In this document: positions 11,781-23,177 of the stretch, piece after piece | How the letters are laid out: the number at the start of each line of letters is the position of its first letter | Numbering within the stretch: the stretch's first letter is position 1 | From: Axinella damicornis | Lineage: Eukaryota; Porifera; Demospongiae; Axinellida; Axinellidae | Direction of reading: 5' to 3' | Assembly (NCBI GenBank): GCA_963931865.1 | Contig: OZ007514.1 | Coordinates: 5,930,646-5,994,645, forward strand | Length of the DNA: 64,000 nucleotides | Notes under the pieces: model-generated | Told to the model about the DNA's origin: nothing | Database searches by the model: none | The model's input: only the letters and a program-made list of their open reading frames with translations | Translations under genes and position numbers: made by a program

Positions 11781-12071
11781 CAGTAAACGTTTGTCCTCAG
11801 TGTGGGCACATTGCCTTAGTTACTGAAAATTAGTCCATGCACCTAGCGCCTATGATGTACAGTATACTTATGCTTAGCTCTTTGCTGCTGTGCTTGACTT
11901 GGTTCAAAGGTCAAGTATGTGGGTCAATAAAGCAGAGGGGACGAGTCAACCACTTCAGTTAGAACTCTCAATTTTCTTCTCACTAGGTTGTTTTCTGGGA
12001 GTACTGTACATGCCCTAGTTTCATTTTGGGACGTTGTCCCTAGCAATCTGTAGTACTCTCTGGTAACCTCC

Positions 12072-12429
12072 TAGCCTCGTTCCCAGGCCTGTGTATCACT
12101 TTCGGTTGCACAGAGGGCCTGGTATGTTACCTCATGTGCGTGACGTCGAGGGTAGAAAGGTAGTAGAAAGGACTTGATTGAACGTGGGCAAACTGAGGCT
12201 CAGAACAGCAAGAAGAGCTAAGGTGAGAGGTAACTTACCACACGTATCTAGCTAGCGGGGGTGACTGTCATATACACCAAGCATTGAATGTGTAGTTGGT
12301 TGAACAATACTTGAAACTTCGCTTTATCGTTCTGAAAAAGTTTTGCCATTTATATTTATCAATTACGTCATGCTCATGTGAGGAAACATACCAGGCTCTC
12401 CCCACTTTTACGTACTGGCAACGAGGCTA
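12072..12429. mobile_element. TAGCCTCGTTCCCAGG element, block B copy
   Basis: The same insertion as 5766-6127 and 46654-47015, with the same ends and interior. Confidence 0.6.
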
Positions 12430-12478
12430 TAGTAACCTCCAGCAATCCCTAATAGTCTAGTATTCCCTGTACATCATT

Positions 12479-12624
12479 TGTAGTAATCTCTAGTACTCTC
12501 TAGTAATCTCTAGTAATCTATAGTAATCTATAGTAATCTATAGTAATCTCTAGTAATCTCTAGTAATCTTCAGTAATCTATAGTAATCTATAGTAATCTC
12601 TAGTAATCTCTAGTAATCTGTCTG
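12479..12624. repeat. Decamer array (TAGTAATCTC/TATAG)n, block B
   Basis: About 14 units. The inverse array is at 13757-13822. Confidence 0.9.
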
Positions 12625-12941
12625 GTTAGTAATCTTTTCCAATGTGGATGCTGATTGAGTGAGTATTCACTGTTATGTGTTTTGTGTTATGTATGATAGG
12701 CTTGATCATCTTGGGACAACTGGAAAAGCATGGAACAGGAAACAGGACAGGAGTGGGAACGATAAGGGTGGAGCTTGGTTTCTACCTACTTGTGAAAATA
12801 GCTGCTCTTGTATTACCCTTGGGGCTAAATCATTCTAATTAAAGGTTGGTGAAGGTGCTTTCCCAACAAATGCACAAATACGTGTGGCATCTATAAGAGA
12901 CAGTGGATAGCCAGAGCCACCTTCGTTGATGCTCATCAAAT

Positions 12942-13057
12942 ATGGACGTGACCTTTGACCTCTCAGAAATCGAGCAGACAATGCCTCAACAGGCTAGAAA
13001 GCAACTTGAGACAGAGCTGGAGACAACCCCTTTTAGCTTAGGTGACGTTTTGCTGTC
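12942..13057 (+). CDS. Exon-like segment 'DVTFDLSEIEQ', copy B
   Basis: Starts MDVTFDLSEIEQTMPQQARK and continues QLETELETTPFSLGDVLLSV. Block D at 47522 encodes the same residues through this stretch. The function is not recognised. Confidence 0.35.
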
Positions 13058-13277
13058 TGTATACAGCTGTTTCGGTCAGTCAAGTCCAGAGTCCAGGTTT
13101 AATTGTGACCCCAAAATGAGCCACGCTTAGGATTGTGTCGTTCCTGCTCCCAGCCTCCCACCTCTTTTTGCCATTCCCGGCTTTTCCAGTTGCCCCTCAT
13201 CTTGTGTTACATCATGTGCTTACTAGTGCTCATCATGTGCCCATCATGTGCTCATCATGTGCTCATCTTGTGCACAG

Positions 13278-13359
13278 GGGTGCTAAGCTGAGTGTGGTGA
13301 AGCAAGGGAGGAGGAGGAGGAGGAGAGAGATGTTGAGGGAGATGTCTCCATCAACATGC
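13278..13359 (+). CDS. Arg-rich exon-like segment, copy B
   Basis: Reads GAKLSVVKQGRRRRRREMLR and continues EMSPST, between GCACAG/ and /GTAAGTA. See the copy at 6998. Confidence 0.4.
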
Positions 13360-13756
13360 GTAAGTACGACCTGGAGCACATGCATGTGGTTCAGTATACA
13401 ATATACTGTGTAGTGAACTTCCACAGTAGTTTGTGATTCTGCTCACACTGTTCTCTTTCCCTTACATGCCCTTGCACACACATGTACCTTAAGGTCACTA
13501 TTATTTGTGGGTACCAATTTTACTGAATTTGAAAAAATCGCTCAACTTTGAACCCAGAAGCAGTAGTATTGGCAGCAAGTGACGTTACATACACATGCAT
13601 TAATTATTGAAGAGAGTCATAAGCTAGCGGCCTACGAAGTGCGATCTGAGAAGGAAATTAGCTGTACAGGACGAATCAAGAGTGGGTAGCTATGAGGTGA
13701 GCGCAAGACCTGAGACATTGTTCTGAACCGTGAGTTTGTGCTATCTGTTGCTCAGC

Positions 13757-13822
13757 AGACTAGAGATTACAGGAGATTACTGTAGATTACTGAAGATTAC
13801 TAGAGATTACTAGAGAGTACTA
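13757..13822. repeat. Inverse decamer array, block B
   Basis: Five or six GAGATTACTA-type units facing the array at 12479-12624. Confidence 0.85.
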
Positions 13823-13994
13823 GTGTGCTATCTGTTGCGCTGTAGCTTTTACCAGCAGACTGAGCGCCGTGAGTGGTACTGTTGCCACTTCCAAGATTTT
13901 AAAATTAATACCCGCAAATAGTATTGACCTTACGATACAACTACACATGTAGTCATGCATGCACACAAACAAATTTAGTAATGTATGTACACAT

Positions 13995-13995
<1 letters not shown>

Positions 13996-14047
<52 letters not shown>
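13996..14047. repeat. CA microsatellite, block B
   Basis: A pure (CA)n tract of about 26 repeats just before an acceptor. Confidence 0.95.
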
Positions 14048-14050
<3 letters not shown>

Positions 14051-14058
14051 TTTCCCAG

Positions 14059-14158
14059 GTGCTGGTGGTGGAATCGGTGCCATTGGCATATGTTACAAAG
14101 ATTGCTGAAGGTTGGCATGGACCAAGACCCAAGAGAGGCTGTGCTCAAATACCCAAAG
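14059..14158 (+). CDS. Exon-like segment 'LVVESVPLA', copy B
   Basis: Acceptor TTCCCAG, donor AAAG/GTCAGT. It reads VLVVESVPLAYV and then loses frame against copy C, because eight bases around the AGTGCTGCACC stretch are missing. Probably decayed. Confidence 0.35.
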
Positions 14159-14210
14159 GTCAGTTATACCATGTTAGATGGATTTCTTGACCATCCAATC
14201 CTTGAGCAAG

Positions 14211-14345
14211 TCAGCGGGTGATAGCCTCTTTCTCAGCCCTCCTCCCAGCTTTTTGGGCAACAGCTGGGTCGAGGTCCTCTGGGGTGAATGCTAGTCCCGT
14301 GTCCACATTTGGGTCAACAGAGGTGGCCTCATTCCCGGACGGTAA
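14211..14345 (-). CDS. Minus-strand terminal exon-like segment 'TPEDLDPAVAQKA', copy B
   Basis: Reads EATSVDPNVDTGLAFTPEDL, then DPAVAQKAGRRAEKEAITR and a TGA stop. The same end is present in D, and in C with H for R. The upstream exon border is not certain. Confidence 0.4.
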   Translation of the reverse strand, partial: LPSGNEATSVDPNVDTGLAFTPEDLDPAVAQKAGRRAEKEAITR

Positions 14346-14529
14346 AAGGAGAGGAGAAACCGTCTCCTCTGTCGGTTTATAGCCTGGGACCAAGGCAGCA
14401 ATTGCTGGCATCCATGTGTTTGAGCAGGAGTTTGTTGTCTCCAGTCAAGAAAGTCCTCAGAGAATTCCCATCAAGGTCCAGAGATAGACAAAGAGCTCCA
14501 GAATTAGTCTCAGATTAGCTCTCACACCA

Positions 14530-16300
14530 CAGGGCTTACTGGAGGTTTGATCACTCAGACAAAGGTCAAGTACCCTCCTCTGTACTCAGCAGAGTCCAGT
14601 ATAGGATGCATGTTCTTATGTCAGCTTAGAGCAATTTGTCCAGTTTACATACCTAAGCTGTTGCTAAGGACTGTGCATGGTCCTCTGGACATTCTCCACA
14701 GCAGTGGCAGTGCACATTGTAGCAAATGGAACAAGACTTTCTCAGTCTTAGACCAGTCTGTCTACAAAGCAACGGTAGGCATGTAATGACTGGGCAAAAT
14801 TGCAGAACTGACGTCACGTAAAATGTTGTGTAGATCTCTGTGGACCCTGCCTTCCATATACTCCATAGTGGCATTGATCACTTGACTGGTCAGTACAGTC
14901 ACAGCTGTCATTCGTAGCCATGCTTACAAGAGCACGTACTTCTTAGTCAGAAAGAATCTGTACGGTAGAATATATATCATATGTCTGCATTAATCCAGAT
15001 CCATGTGAACCTGCTCAAGTTGACGGACCCTCCCACTTCCATAGTTACTATGTGCAGGTGGTGATCAGCATGAATTCAATGATGTCCTCAAAGAGTATTG
15101 TCACAAGTTGCACTCAGTAATCAGCAAGCGTCACCATCCTCAGAAAGTCAAGATTGAGATATGGAGCTTTGGATTGTGCCTGTGCAATGAGCAGGAAAAT
15201 ATCCTTGAAGTCATGTTCTAAAGTGTCTCCTGGGCCTGCTTGCCTGGCCTGGTGCCATATTCATCCTGAAATCAATTTGAAGTTTGGTTGCATTAGCGCT
15301 GAAGTCACACTGGACCAAAGGCTATAATCTATGGTTTTTCATGATGGGGGTCAAAATCCAACCTGCAGCAGAGTGGACCTGATTTGAAGCTCTATTCATG
15401 CTGATCACAATGGCGCAAACCACCGGCCCATATCTCGCTCCTAGACCTGGATAAATGACATAGTACAAAAATCATTTCACTTACCGCATAACTCAGAATG
15501 TCATAATATATGGTTGAGACGTGACGCTGCATATTGTGTCCGAACCTTCAAATGATGTTCTAAAAGTAAGTTTCTCTCGGCCTGCTTGCCTGCCAGCCTG
15601 GCTGGTTTTGTGTCGATTTGAATGTCAGTCGCAGTTGTAGCAAAATCACACTAGACCAAACGCTATATCCGTGCTTTTTCATGATTGGGTCAAAATCCAA
15701 CTATCCTCCAAGCACTGCATGGTTTTCAGGGAGACCTGGATTTAATGAACCTGATTAGACAAAGGTCAGGTACCCTCCTCTGTCCAGTACAGATGCACGT
15801 TCTTATGTCAACTTGGAGCATGTAAACAATGGCAAGGGTAGGCAATTAGTAATGGCTTGGCAAGTATCAGAACTGATGCCACAAATGTTGTATAGATCCG
15901 TGTAGACCCTGCCGAACCTCAGAGGACCATGTAACTTAGGCTCTCCACACTCCATAGTGTGAGTCTTGTATAGTACAGTGTCCTCTGGACAGTCTCCATA
16001 GCCGCGTGAGTGGCAGTGCACAATAGCAAATGAAACAAGATTTTCTCGATCTTAGACTGGTCTGTCTACATTAAACCAAAAGAACAGTAGGCAATTAATT
16101 CATGAGAGGACCAAGTTTAGCCTCTCCGTACTCCATAGTGGCATTGATCACTGGTCAGTACAGTCATGGTTGTTGTCTTGGTAGCCATGCTTACAAGAGC
16201 GCTTCTTAGTCAGAAAAAATCTGTGCTGTAGAGGTCCCACCAGATCAGACATTCAGTTTCAGTACTGACCCACTGTGTAGCTAGCCAGGAATTGACCTCT
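14530..16300. other. Non-coding block B sequence
   Basis: Aligned with D at 49140-50870. It holds several diverged copies of an internal motif (the ACAGTGTCCTCTGGACA and CTCCATAGTGGCATTGATCA phrases recur at 14690, 14860, 15970 and 16130), so the stretch grew by local duplication. No exon is supported. Confidence 0.5.
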
Positions 16301-16309
16301 TGTGAATGT

Positions 16310-16512
16310 GTGTTTGGGTGTTCTGTATGGACCAGCTCCATTCCTTACCTCCATAAATACAGTTGAGAATATTGCTACCAACTGCTGCTCCGTGGACAGT
16401 GTAGGCTGTGATCGTGTCTGTGTTGCTGGCTGGAATGGCAGGAAAGGGAAGAAGGATGGCGTGTACATACAGACAAGCTACTCCCTGACTCAAGATGAAC
16501 AGTCATGTTTAG
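16310..16512 (+). CDS. Exon-like segment 'GWNGRKGKKDGVYIQTSYSL'
   Basis: Open through CDRVCVAGWNGRKGKKDGVY and IQTSYSLTQDEQSCL to a donor TTAG/GTAAGG. The copy in D (50877-51081) keeps the frame, with K for Q. The A copy (10670-) is degraded. The minus strand is also open here. I do not recognise either product, and which strand codes is undecided. Confidence 0.3.
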
Positions 16513-17176
16513 GTAAGGCAACTCAACCAAATAGCCCTGTTTCATAGTTGGCAGTCACGCGTTTTACAGCCATTGCCACCCAGTTACTAGTACATGTACC
16601 ACTTGTGCAACCAGGTGGGACACTGTTTTGTCACCAGAAGTTATTTCAGTAGACTAAGTCATGTCCTGTGTGACTGGTGTATATTCTGGTGTAATTACTG
16701 AACTGTGTTTGCAGCCTGCAGCTGCCCATACATGTATCTAGATACCACAGTGATGGATGTTCAGTAGTTAGTTATTAGAGTAAGTCCATCTTCAGAGAGC
16801 ACGCATCCCGGTCTCAGTTCATTTGTTTGGGGGAGGCAGTCAGGAAGTGTGGGTGTCTAAAGCCATGACCCTCAGGACATTCTAAATTATTCTTTGGCCA
16901 TTTGGGGAGGCAGTCAGGTTTCTTGGAAGTAGCTGCAGGTTCGGCAAGCTTCAACACCAGTGTAGGGACTTCCCAGAATCTGAGTACATAATATTATGTG
17001 CAGTAAATCATCATGCACTATTGTTACTGAGATGAGGCTCCTGACTGGGAGGGAGATTAGCATGGTCAGTAGTTTCATACTCCCTCCTGTTGTGTAATAC
17101 GTATATCAGCAGTTCACTAGTCATGTGTTCCACACCTTGAGTATAAAGTCATTCCCTTCTTTCTTCCTGTACACAG

Positions 17177-17307
17177 CACATGACATGCGGCACTGTGAGG
17201 ACGTCCCAGAATACTCTCTCATTACCCCTCCTGTCAGAACTACGTCTGCACAGACAATACTCAGACCAATCACCATGCACACCTTGGAATACTTTTTGCG
17301 ATCATTT
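17177..17307 (+). CDS. Exon-like segment 'AHDMRHCEDVPEYS'
   Basis: A strong acceptor (TTTCTTCCTGTACACAG) precedes a frame reading HDMRHCEDVPEYSLITPPV. In D (51528-) an insertion breaks the same frame. The product is not recognised. Confidence 0.3.
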
Positions 17308-17389
17308 TGAACGTTGCCATTTTCCATCTAGTTTCTGTGCACATGTATAGTTTCCATTATCGATCCAGAATTAAGCTATACGTTTATAC

Positions 17390-17650
17390 TGCATGATCAT
17401 GCATGCGCGGCAGCTAGCTATAGGATCGAACATGCAGATCTGCATGCAGTATAATGGGTGTGCCATGCCTATACATAAGTTCAGCTGCATGCATGCATGG
17501 TTACTTGATTGGTCATGCATGCGCATGCATGCAAGATCAAGCTGCGCCTGTTTATATTGTCCATGCATGTATAATTATACAGATATTATCTATTATGCAT
17601 TCATAGATGCACAACCATGCATGTGCCACCATGCATTGCACAACCCATTC
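17390..17650. repeat. GCATGC-rich low-complexity stretch
   Basis: Dense in TGCATGCA and GCATGCATG, which are self-complementary. It lies just downstream of the ROCO gene's last exon. Confidence 0.6.
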
Positions 17651-17941
17651 ATACAATGAAAGCATCGATCACGCGCTGGCAATACGTTATCCATGGAACA
17701 GGGAGCCCATGTAAGTGGCTATAAAATTTTAATACTTCAGAAAATAATTAATGTGATGCATATAAATATACAAGTCATGTACGAACACTGATACAAACAT
17801 AATAAGTAACATAATAAGTAGTCTGGTAATTGACTTACAGAAACTTCGAATTCGCCTGCATTTAGTTAGTAACTCAACAATTAACATGTCATAACCATAA
17901 TCTTCAATGTAAGATCAATTTTCTAGTGCAACAATTCTGAT

Positions 17942-18258
17942 TCAGTGCCACTTCTCACTCTGAATTCTTTCCGCAATCTCATTCTGGGCCACTGACGGGT
18001 GCCGGAGTCCTTTCACCAAAGCCCCCCACGTGTGGCCTCCCCTCCTGCCAACATCGTCCTGCCCTTGCAGCCATGCAGTCAGCATGTCATAGAGGAATGT
18101 CGGTGAATCCTTTATGATATCCAGAGTGGGAACTGCACGGAGTCCCAACACCAGTCCTAGTCTGAAGATCTGATCTCTCTTCAGGTTCACTAGGTAGTCA
18201 CCAATGTCTATCAGATCACCAATGTCTGGATGGGATGATGAGCCATAGAGAATACAAC
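17942..18258 (-). CDS. ROCO gene, last exon: C-terminal death domain and stop
   Basis: Acceptor TGATCAG, phase 1 start, TGA stop at 17942. The frame reads DIGDLIDIGDYLVNLKRDQI and continues through a death domain: a helix 1-2 pattern (FRLGLVLGL), TLDIIKDS, LYDMLTAWLQ, then TWGALVKGLRHPSVAQNEIA with the conserved W. Death domains pair with partner death domains. A C-terminal one beside a Roc-COR unit suggests a scaffold that changes partners with the nucleotide state, which is inference. The TGA lies about 210 bp before a possible minus-strand ATTAAA at 17726-17731. The next exon is the linker at 18919. Confidence 0.75.
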
Positions 18259-18918
18259 CTGATCATTACAAGGAAAAGCACCCAGAGAGACACAGTCATG
18301 CTTGGACAGGACCATTAATTATTGAAACCACCTGTAGTTGCAGCTCCATGCATACTAGCTGTATATAGCGATACCATACCAGGAAGTGGTCTCAAAGTCA
18401 GCCACATGCATTCATAATTATGTTTTTGTCTTGTGGACTCAATCCCGTAGAGTGCCTGGTAACATTACAAGAAACGCTGTCCATTTCTAATCCACATTTG
18501 GCAGTACCAATTGATTGCAGAATGAAACCACATGAACATGTGCTCAATATTGTAGGCATTTGCCTTCACTGTCACGCTAACCAACAATTATGAACAAATA
18601 GTTGATTGATGATATACGGCAGATTAGTAGAGTACAGGGAGTGTTCTGTTGTTCATTGATCACATGAAGGATCAAGTACCAGTGCAGGGTGTACCAGAAG
18701 TTGACAGTTCTTCTCACGAATATTACCAGGCTCCCCCTCCCCCAATAACAACTACAATACTAACCTAGTGCTATTGGGAATTCCTTCATTGTACACTACC
18801 TTTATGCTTCAAGAACCATGCATTCCAGTAGAATACATATGAAAAAAAAAACCCACACCCATTTCACTCAAACATGCTTATCTTATAGCATCACAGATCG
18901 ACATGTATTCATGCATAC

Positions 18919-18996
18919 CAGCAGTGATGGCTCCAGATGCACCGGGACTGCAGACCTTGGGAGTCGGTCGGCCTGCTACATCTGAGGGATGTGTAC
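18919..18996 (-). CDS. ROCO gene, linker exon 4
   Basis: 78 nt, acceptor TCCACAG, donor TG/GTATGC, phase 1 at both ends. Reads THPSDVAGRPTPKVCSPGAS and then GAITAG. Its first half repeats the linker exon at 19102. Low complexity, probably an unstructured spacer between the COR and the last death domain. Confidence 0.55.
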
Positions 18997-19101
18997 CTGT
19001 GGAGTATGTAAATAACAATACACACCATCAGTTCTACATCCACACTGATGCAGTTAATAGCAAATGTTACTGCATAAATCAAGGTATACCGTACTACATA
19101 C

Positions 19102-19191
19102 CCAGGATGCCGATTGTGTCCTTCACAACAGGCAGTGAAAGCTTCAGCTTCTTTGGAGTCGGCTGACCTGCTACGTCAGAGGAATGTGTAC
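19102..19191 (-). CDS. ROCO gene, linker exon 3
   Basis: 90 nt, phase 1 at both ends. Reads THSSDVAGQPTPKKLKLSLP and then VVKDTIGILG. The first part matches exon 18919-18996 and the second part matches exon 19282-19341, so it looks like the complete form of a repeated linker module. Confidence 0.6.
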
Positions 19192-19281
19192 CTGCGGAAA
19201 ATACACTCCCTTACTTCTTTGCTGTTGAAATGCTGTACTGCACATCAAGGTGAAGATATACTGTTGTTTAAAATAGCTTAC

Positions 19282-19341
19282 CCAGGATGCCAATCGTGTC
19301 CTTCACGGCAGGAGCTGAAAATTTCAGCTCAGTTAGTTTTT
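19282..19341 (-). CDS. ROCO gene, linker exon 2
   Basis: 60 nt, acceptor TTTGCAG, donor TGG/GTAAGC, phase 1 at both ends. Reads KLTELKFSAPAVKDTIGILG, closely matching the end of exon 19102-19191. Confidence 0.6.
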
Positions 19342-19582
19342 CTGCAAAGGTGAAGAGAGACAGACCACGATCGGGATATCCATTTGACGATACACTCAGA
19401 TCCCACATCTACTCCCAAAACTGTCAGATCTCACATCTACTCCCAAAACTGACGATAAACTCAGATCACATCATCACAACACGTACCAACTGCACCAGAA
19501 GTCCGAGGGAACCACACCAGGTGCTGCTCTGTCAGTCTGCTGCAGACCTCAGCTCGATTCACGGTGCAAGTCATCCACCTAC

Positions 19583-19627
19583 GGTTGCTTTCAACTGTGG
19601 CGACGTGCTTGTGTGGAGTGGATGTAC
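19583..19627 (-). CDS. ROCO gene, linker exon 1 (45 nt)
   Basis: Acceptor TTCTACAG, donor AACC/GTAGGT, phase 1 at both ends. Reads TSTPHKHVATVESN. The opening resembles the other linker exons. The 21-bp gap to the end of the Roc-COR exon is too short for a normal intron. The two are either alternative acceptors, or the Roc-COR exon runs on to this donor. Confidence 0.4.
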
Positions 19628-19648
19628 CTGTAGAACTAACATGATCAC

Positions 19649-21553
19649 CTGAACAGAAGAAGGCATCTTGTGGAACAGAATTGTTGTAATGGAGAGTTCG
19701 CGACGCACTGCGCAAGCCTGCAATGATTGTTTCACGAATTTGTGGACACACTTCTGGAGACAGCTCTGAAGCAATGGCTGCAGGAAGTTGAATACTCACC
19801 TGGAAGTAGGTTGAAAACGAATCGGTCAATGTGATTCTTCCAGGACGATCTCCTGGGACTTCGAACTGGATGGTGTTTCGGTCAACTTTGGCTGGACATT
19901 GACTGCTAGCATCAAAGAGCAGCTTCCATTTGGCCTGAGAAAGAAGGTACGCTGCTAGACCACAGAACACTCCAACTAGAGGACTGTGGGGGAAGTAAAA
20001 CAGCAGGGAATGGACACTGCTACTTGGAGAGAGAAGAGTGGGATCCTCTGTCACTGGTAAGAGACAGGGCATGAGGTACTCCTCGTCGGTGATCTGGGAC
20101 ACTATGAGGAGCTTCGTGAAAAGCTTCAGCAGCTGGACAGGACCAAAAAGGCCTGGAACATAATGTTTCGAAAACTCCGGCTTGCTAAGGAGTTCTAGGG
20201 TCACGATTCCCTGATCACGAAATTGAAGGAGCTTACCTTCAACTGCTTTGTTTTGACTTGGATCGGTTTTCAACCTGTGGATGTGCTCTACTAATTCTGT
20301 TATCTTGTCAAGGAGCACCTGGGAGTCACAAAAGATGATGTCGGGAAGCACGTCCTTGTAGTAGAAGAGAACGTTAAGATTGTCAAGGTACTTCAGAGCT
20401 TCTTCGAATGACTCCTCATTGAAGTGAAATTTTTCTGCCACTGCAAAGCCCTCAGCTTTGCTGAGCACACCTCGACCTAGTTCCATCATCCGCTTCTCAA
20501 GTGCATGCTCAAGGGCGTACCATCGAAGTGGGATTTGCTTTGGTTTCACACGCGATCTTTCCACTATCACTCTTCTTATTTCTGCTGCAAATTCTCGCTC
20601 CTGAGGCCCGGGGTGTTTGGCATTCAATGGGAAAATGAGCTCCTTCAACCCTTCACCACGGTAGATGACATCATCGTGTACTGCAGGGAGGAGCATATCT
20701 CGAATCTTTTGATTTTTCTCCTCTCTTGATTCTCGGCACTGTTCCTCCAGATCCTTGTGGGTCCCTATGAAGATTGCATTGGGACAGATGCCTTCCTCAG
20801 ACTGGGATGCCTGTGACTGCATTACCCTCATGCAGTGTCTCAGAATCTGTTCGTTGGTGTAAGCTGAGTAATACGGGATGCCAACACGCTCGCCGTTGTC
20901 ATCGAAGTACTCAATCAGTGGGTGGTCACTGAGACTTGCATCGAGCCTGATTGCAAACATAGTGGCTGAAGTATCTCTCATGAATATGGGGAGTACCTCA
21001 TGAAACTGAGGCTGTCCCCCAGTGTCAATCAGACTGATTCGATCCCTCTTGAAGGCCTTCTTTGCATATGCATGTGGTGACATCTCGATGCGTCGAAGTA
21101 GCTCATCTTTGGCAGAAGTGGAGACCGAGGACGGAGTTTCATGGGTGATGGAGGATGGTATCGTGTGCTCTGGAGGGCCAGTTTGTGGCTTTGAAGTACC
21201 TGCTACTGTGGGTGTGCTGGAAGATCCAGCTGGGATTTTAGCATTCACAGAAGGCGAAGGCTTTGATGGAAGCATTGTTGATGTGTCGGCAATAGTCTGC
21301 GCAAGTTGATCGTGGGTTATTCGGACAAACTTATTACCTCTTTTCTCAGCCCTAGTCCTCGATACGGCTCTAACTGGTCTTGTAGCACATGGTGTGCTAC
21401 GGCGGACAGCGGGTGGATCTTCGTCCATTATAAGTGCAATTGTGTGACTCTTTCCCGTTCCTGCTGCTCCCAGAATGAGTGCTTTAATGTCCCTTGCCTC
21501 CACGTATCCATGTGTCATTGCCTCATCAAACAGCTCCTTGGACTTCTCACTCG
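19649..21553 (-). CDS. ROCO gene, main exon: Roc GTPase plus COR domain
   Basis: A single 1905-nt open exon with phase 1 borders (acceptor ATATAG, donor TTCAG/GTGATC). Counting from the first Met (at 21518, which is internal), the Roc G1 loop GAAGTGKS is at residues 17-24, G3 DTGGQ at 165-169 and G4 THKD at 253-256. All three key nucleotide motifs are intact. A Ser/Thr/Pro-rich insert fills about residues 75-135, where switch I should be. The COR domain follows from about 320 to 600 (IPLRWYALEHAL, FHFNEESFEEALKYLDNLNV). ROCO proteins bind GTP and dimerise through COR. No kinase domain or leucine-rich repeats are seen. The reading frame continues past the donor to a stop at 19461, but that part looks intronic. 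Confidence 0.85.
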
Positions 21554-22690
21554 CTATATGGTGGAAGTGTTACCAACTTCATGTGATACTATAGAGTACA
21601 TATCTATTATAAGCTCATGATGTAGTTAGTAGAAGCCCATCCTCTTTGGTTTCAAAGCAGTGGGTTAGGCCCAGTCATGAATTTGTTACTGTGGAATTTT
21701 AAGTGGCTTTACAAGTTGAAGGTTGTGCTAGTAAATTCATACACTGTTTTGTCTGCTGTTCTACCAGTCACTATACAAACCACAGGTGGGCACTATAATA
21801 GGTAATTGAATACCTATAGTATCAGCCTCTCGGTTTGAATTTTAATGTGGACCAGGTTCCACACATTGTGTGGACTCAAGCATCAATTACGATTAGGGTA
21901 GGTGCAGGTATTATGAGACAGCAGTTTCATACTTTACTACAATTTATAGACATCGTCACTTTGCCTGAACATTGTCAAATGCATCGTCTACCGTTTGCTA
22001 GAATGAATGGTGCAAAGCATTTGGTATTCATGATTTAGACAGTAGCTATATAAAATTTTGATGAAATTAATGGGTAGTTCCGATTGTCCTAATAAAATAT
22101 GCACTGCCAGAATACCAACAAGCACGTTTGCATGGAAGTGGTTCTAGCAGAATCTTCTATGCTGGTAGGGTGTAGCTACCTAGCCAAATGATGATTAGGT
22201 ATGAAACATTATAGCAAAAACTGGGGTGTCTCATAATACATACCCTGTATGGCTGAAACAGGTACAATTTGAACGTCTGAAAATGCTCACTCTGTGTATG
22301 TACCAACTTTGGAGCTGATATCACGAAGTGAACAATTGGTTGGTATGTCTGACTATGCCACTGCACTAGCTAAGACCGCTCGGCAGTGAGAGAAGATTAC
22401 ACTACTATACTGGATGGTGTGTCAGCTGGAACAATGCAATTATGAGTGCATGTAAATTAGACACAGAGAGTGTTGCATTATTTTGTGTATGGTACAGTAT
22501 CGGAGTTGTGCGCAAGATTGAACTGATAATGTACCGTTGTCATGATGATCACAACATAATGACTGGCAGTGTTACTTGGTTCCCTGAGGAGTGCATTAAG
22601 AATGTCATTATGTGCTCCTGGTTCTCCGATGAGTGCTATTTTAACTAGGAATATGCATATGCTCACGTAGGTCTGACCCGTGCACGTTAG
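21554..22690. other. ROCO intron with a dispersed repeat
   Basis: Bases 22220-22390 resemble 33020-33175 (shared GTATGTCTGGCTATGCC-type phrase), a diverged dispersed repeat. No exon is supported. Confidence 0.5.
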
Positions 22691-22734
22691 CATCAGTAAT
22701 AGGTGTGGCCTCATGTAGTAGGTCGGCCATGTGT

Positions 22735-22945
22735 AGTCAGAAGCTGAAGATTGCAAGCGATATGTCAGAAGTAGTGCATGCATCCCCAAGCGCTGAAGCT
22801 GATGGTGTTGTTAGCTCACAGTATCCAATGATGAGCTCAAGCGGCTGATTGTGCTGCACCAACTTGTCCAGCCGGTTGGCGATGTCCATTGCTAAAACGC
22901 ACATAGACATCAACCGGTCGACCAGGATGTACCATCGCACGTGTG
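22735..22945 (-). CDS. Possible extra ROCO exon (helical), diverged twin near 24530-24625
   Basis: The minus frame reads VDRLMSMCVLAMDIANRLDK and then LVQHNQPLELIIGYCEL. The related stretch at 24530-24625 reads LVCMCLVMDNTADKLNEL in the same orientation. Both lie in a duplicated intron segment, one downstream of each death-domain exon. Splice borders are unclear. Confidence 0.3.
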
Positions 22946-23177
22946 TTAACTTTAACTAGTAATGGCATTCCTACTTGTAACTAACTATTAATTATATATG
23001 GGTACAAACCCTAGCTGAGATCATGGCCTACATGTCGGAATACGTAGATGCCTCGTGCTAAGACGCTTGGAAATGAGTAACATTGGACCCCATTATTTAA
23101 TAATAAAATTTGGCTGTTGGCCATCAACTACTTAATTTCAAAGTCAAACATGTTGCAGGATTTAATCACATCCATAC

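Larger units (their letters stand above)
11245..18000. repeat. Segmental duplication block B
   Basis: Starts abruptly at CTCAGCGGGTGTTATG, which corresponds to about 4727 in A and 46160 in D. It therefore lacks the acetyl-CoA-synthetase-like and IQ-LEEDF pieces. It runs into the last exon of the ROCO gene. D follows B closely up to about 51990. Confidence 0.8.
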
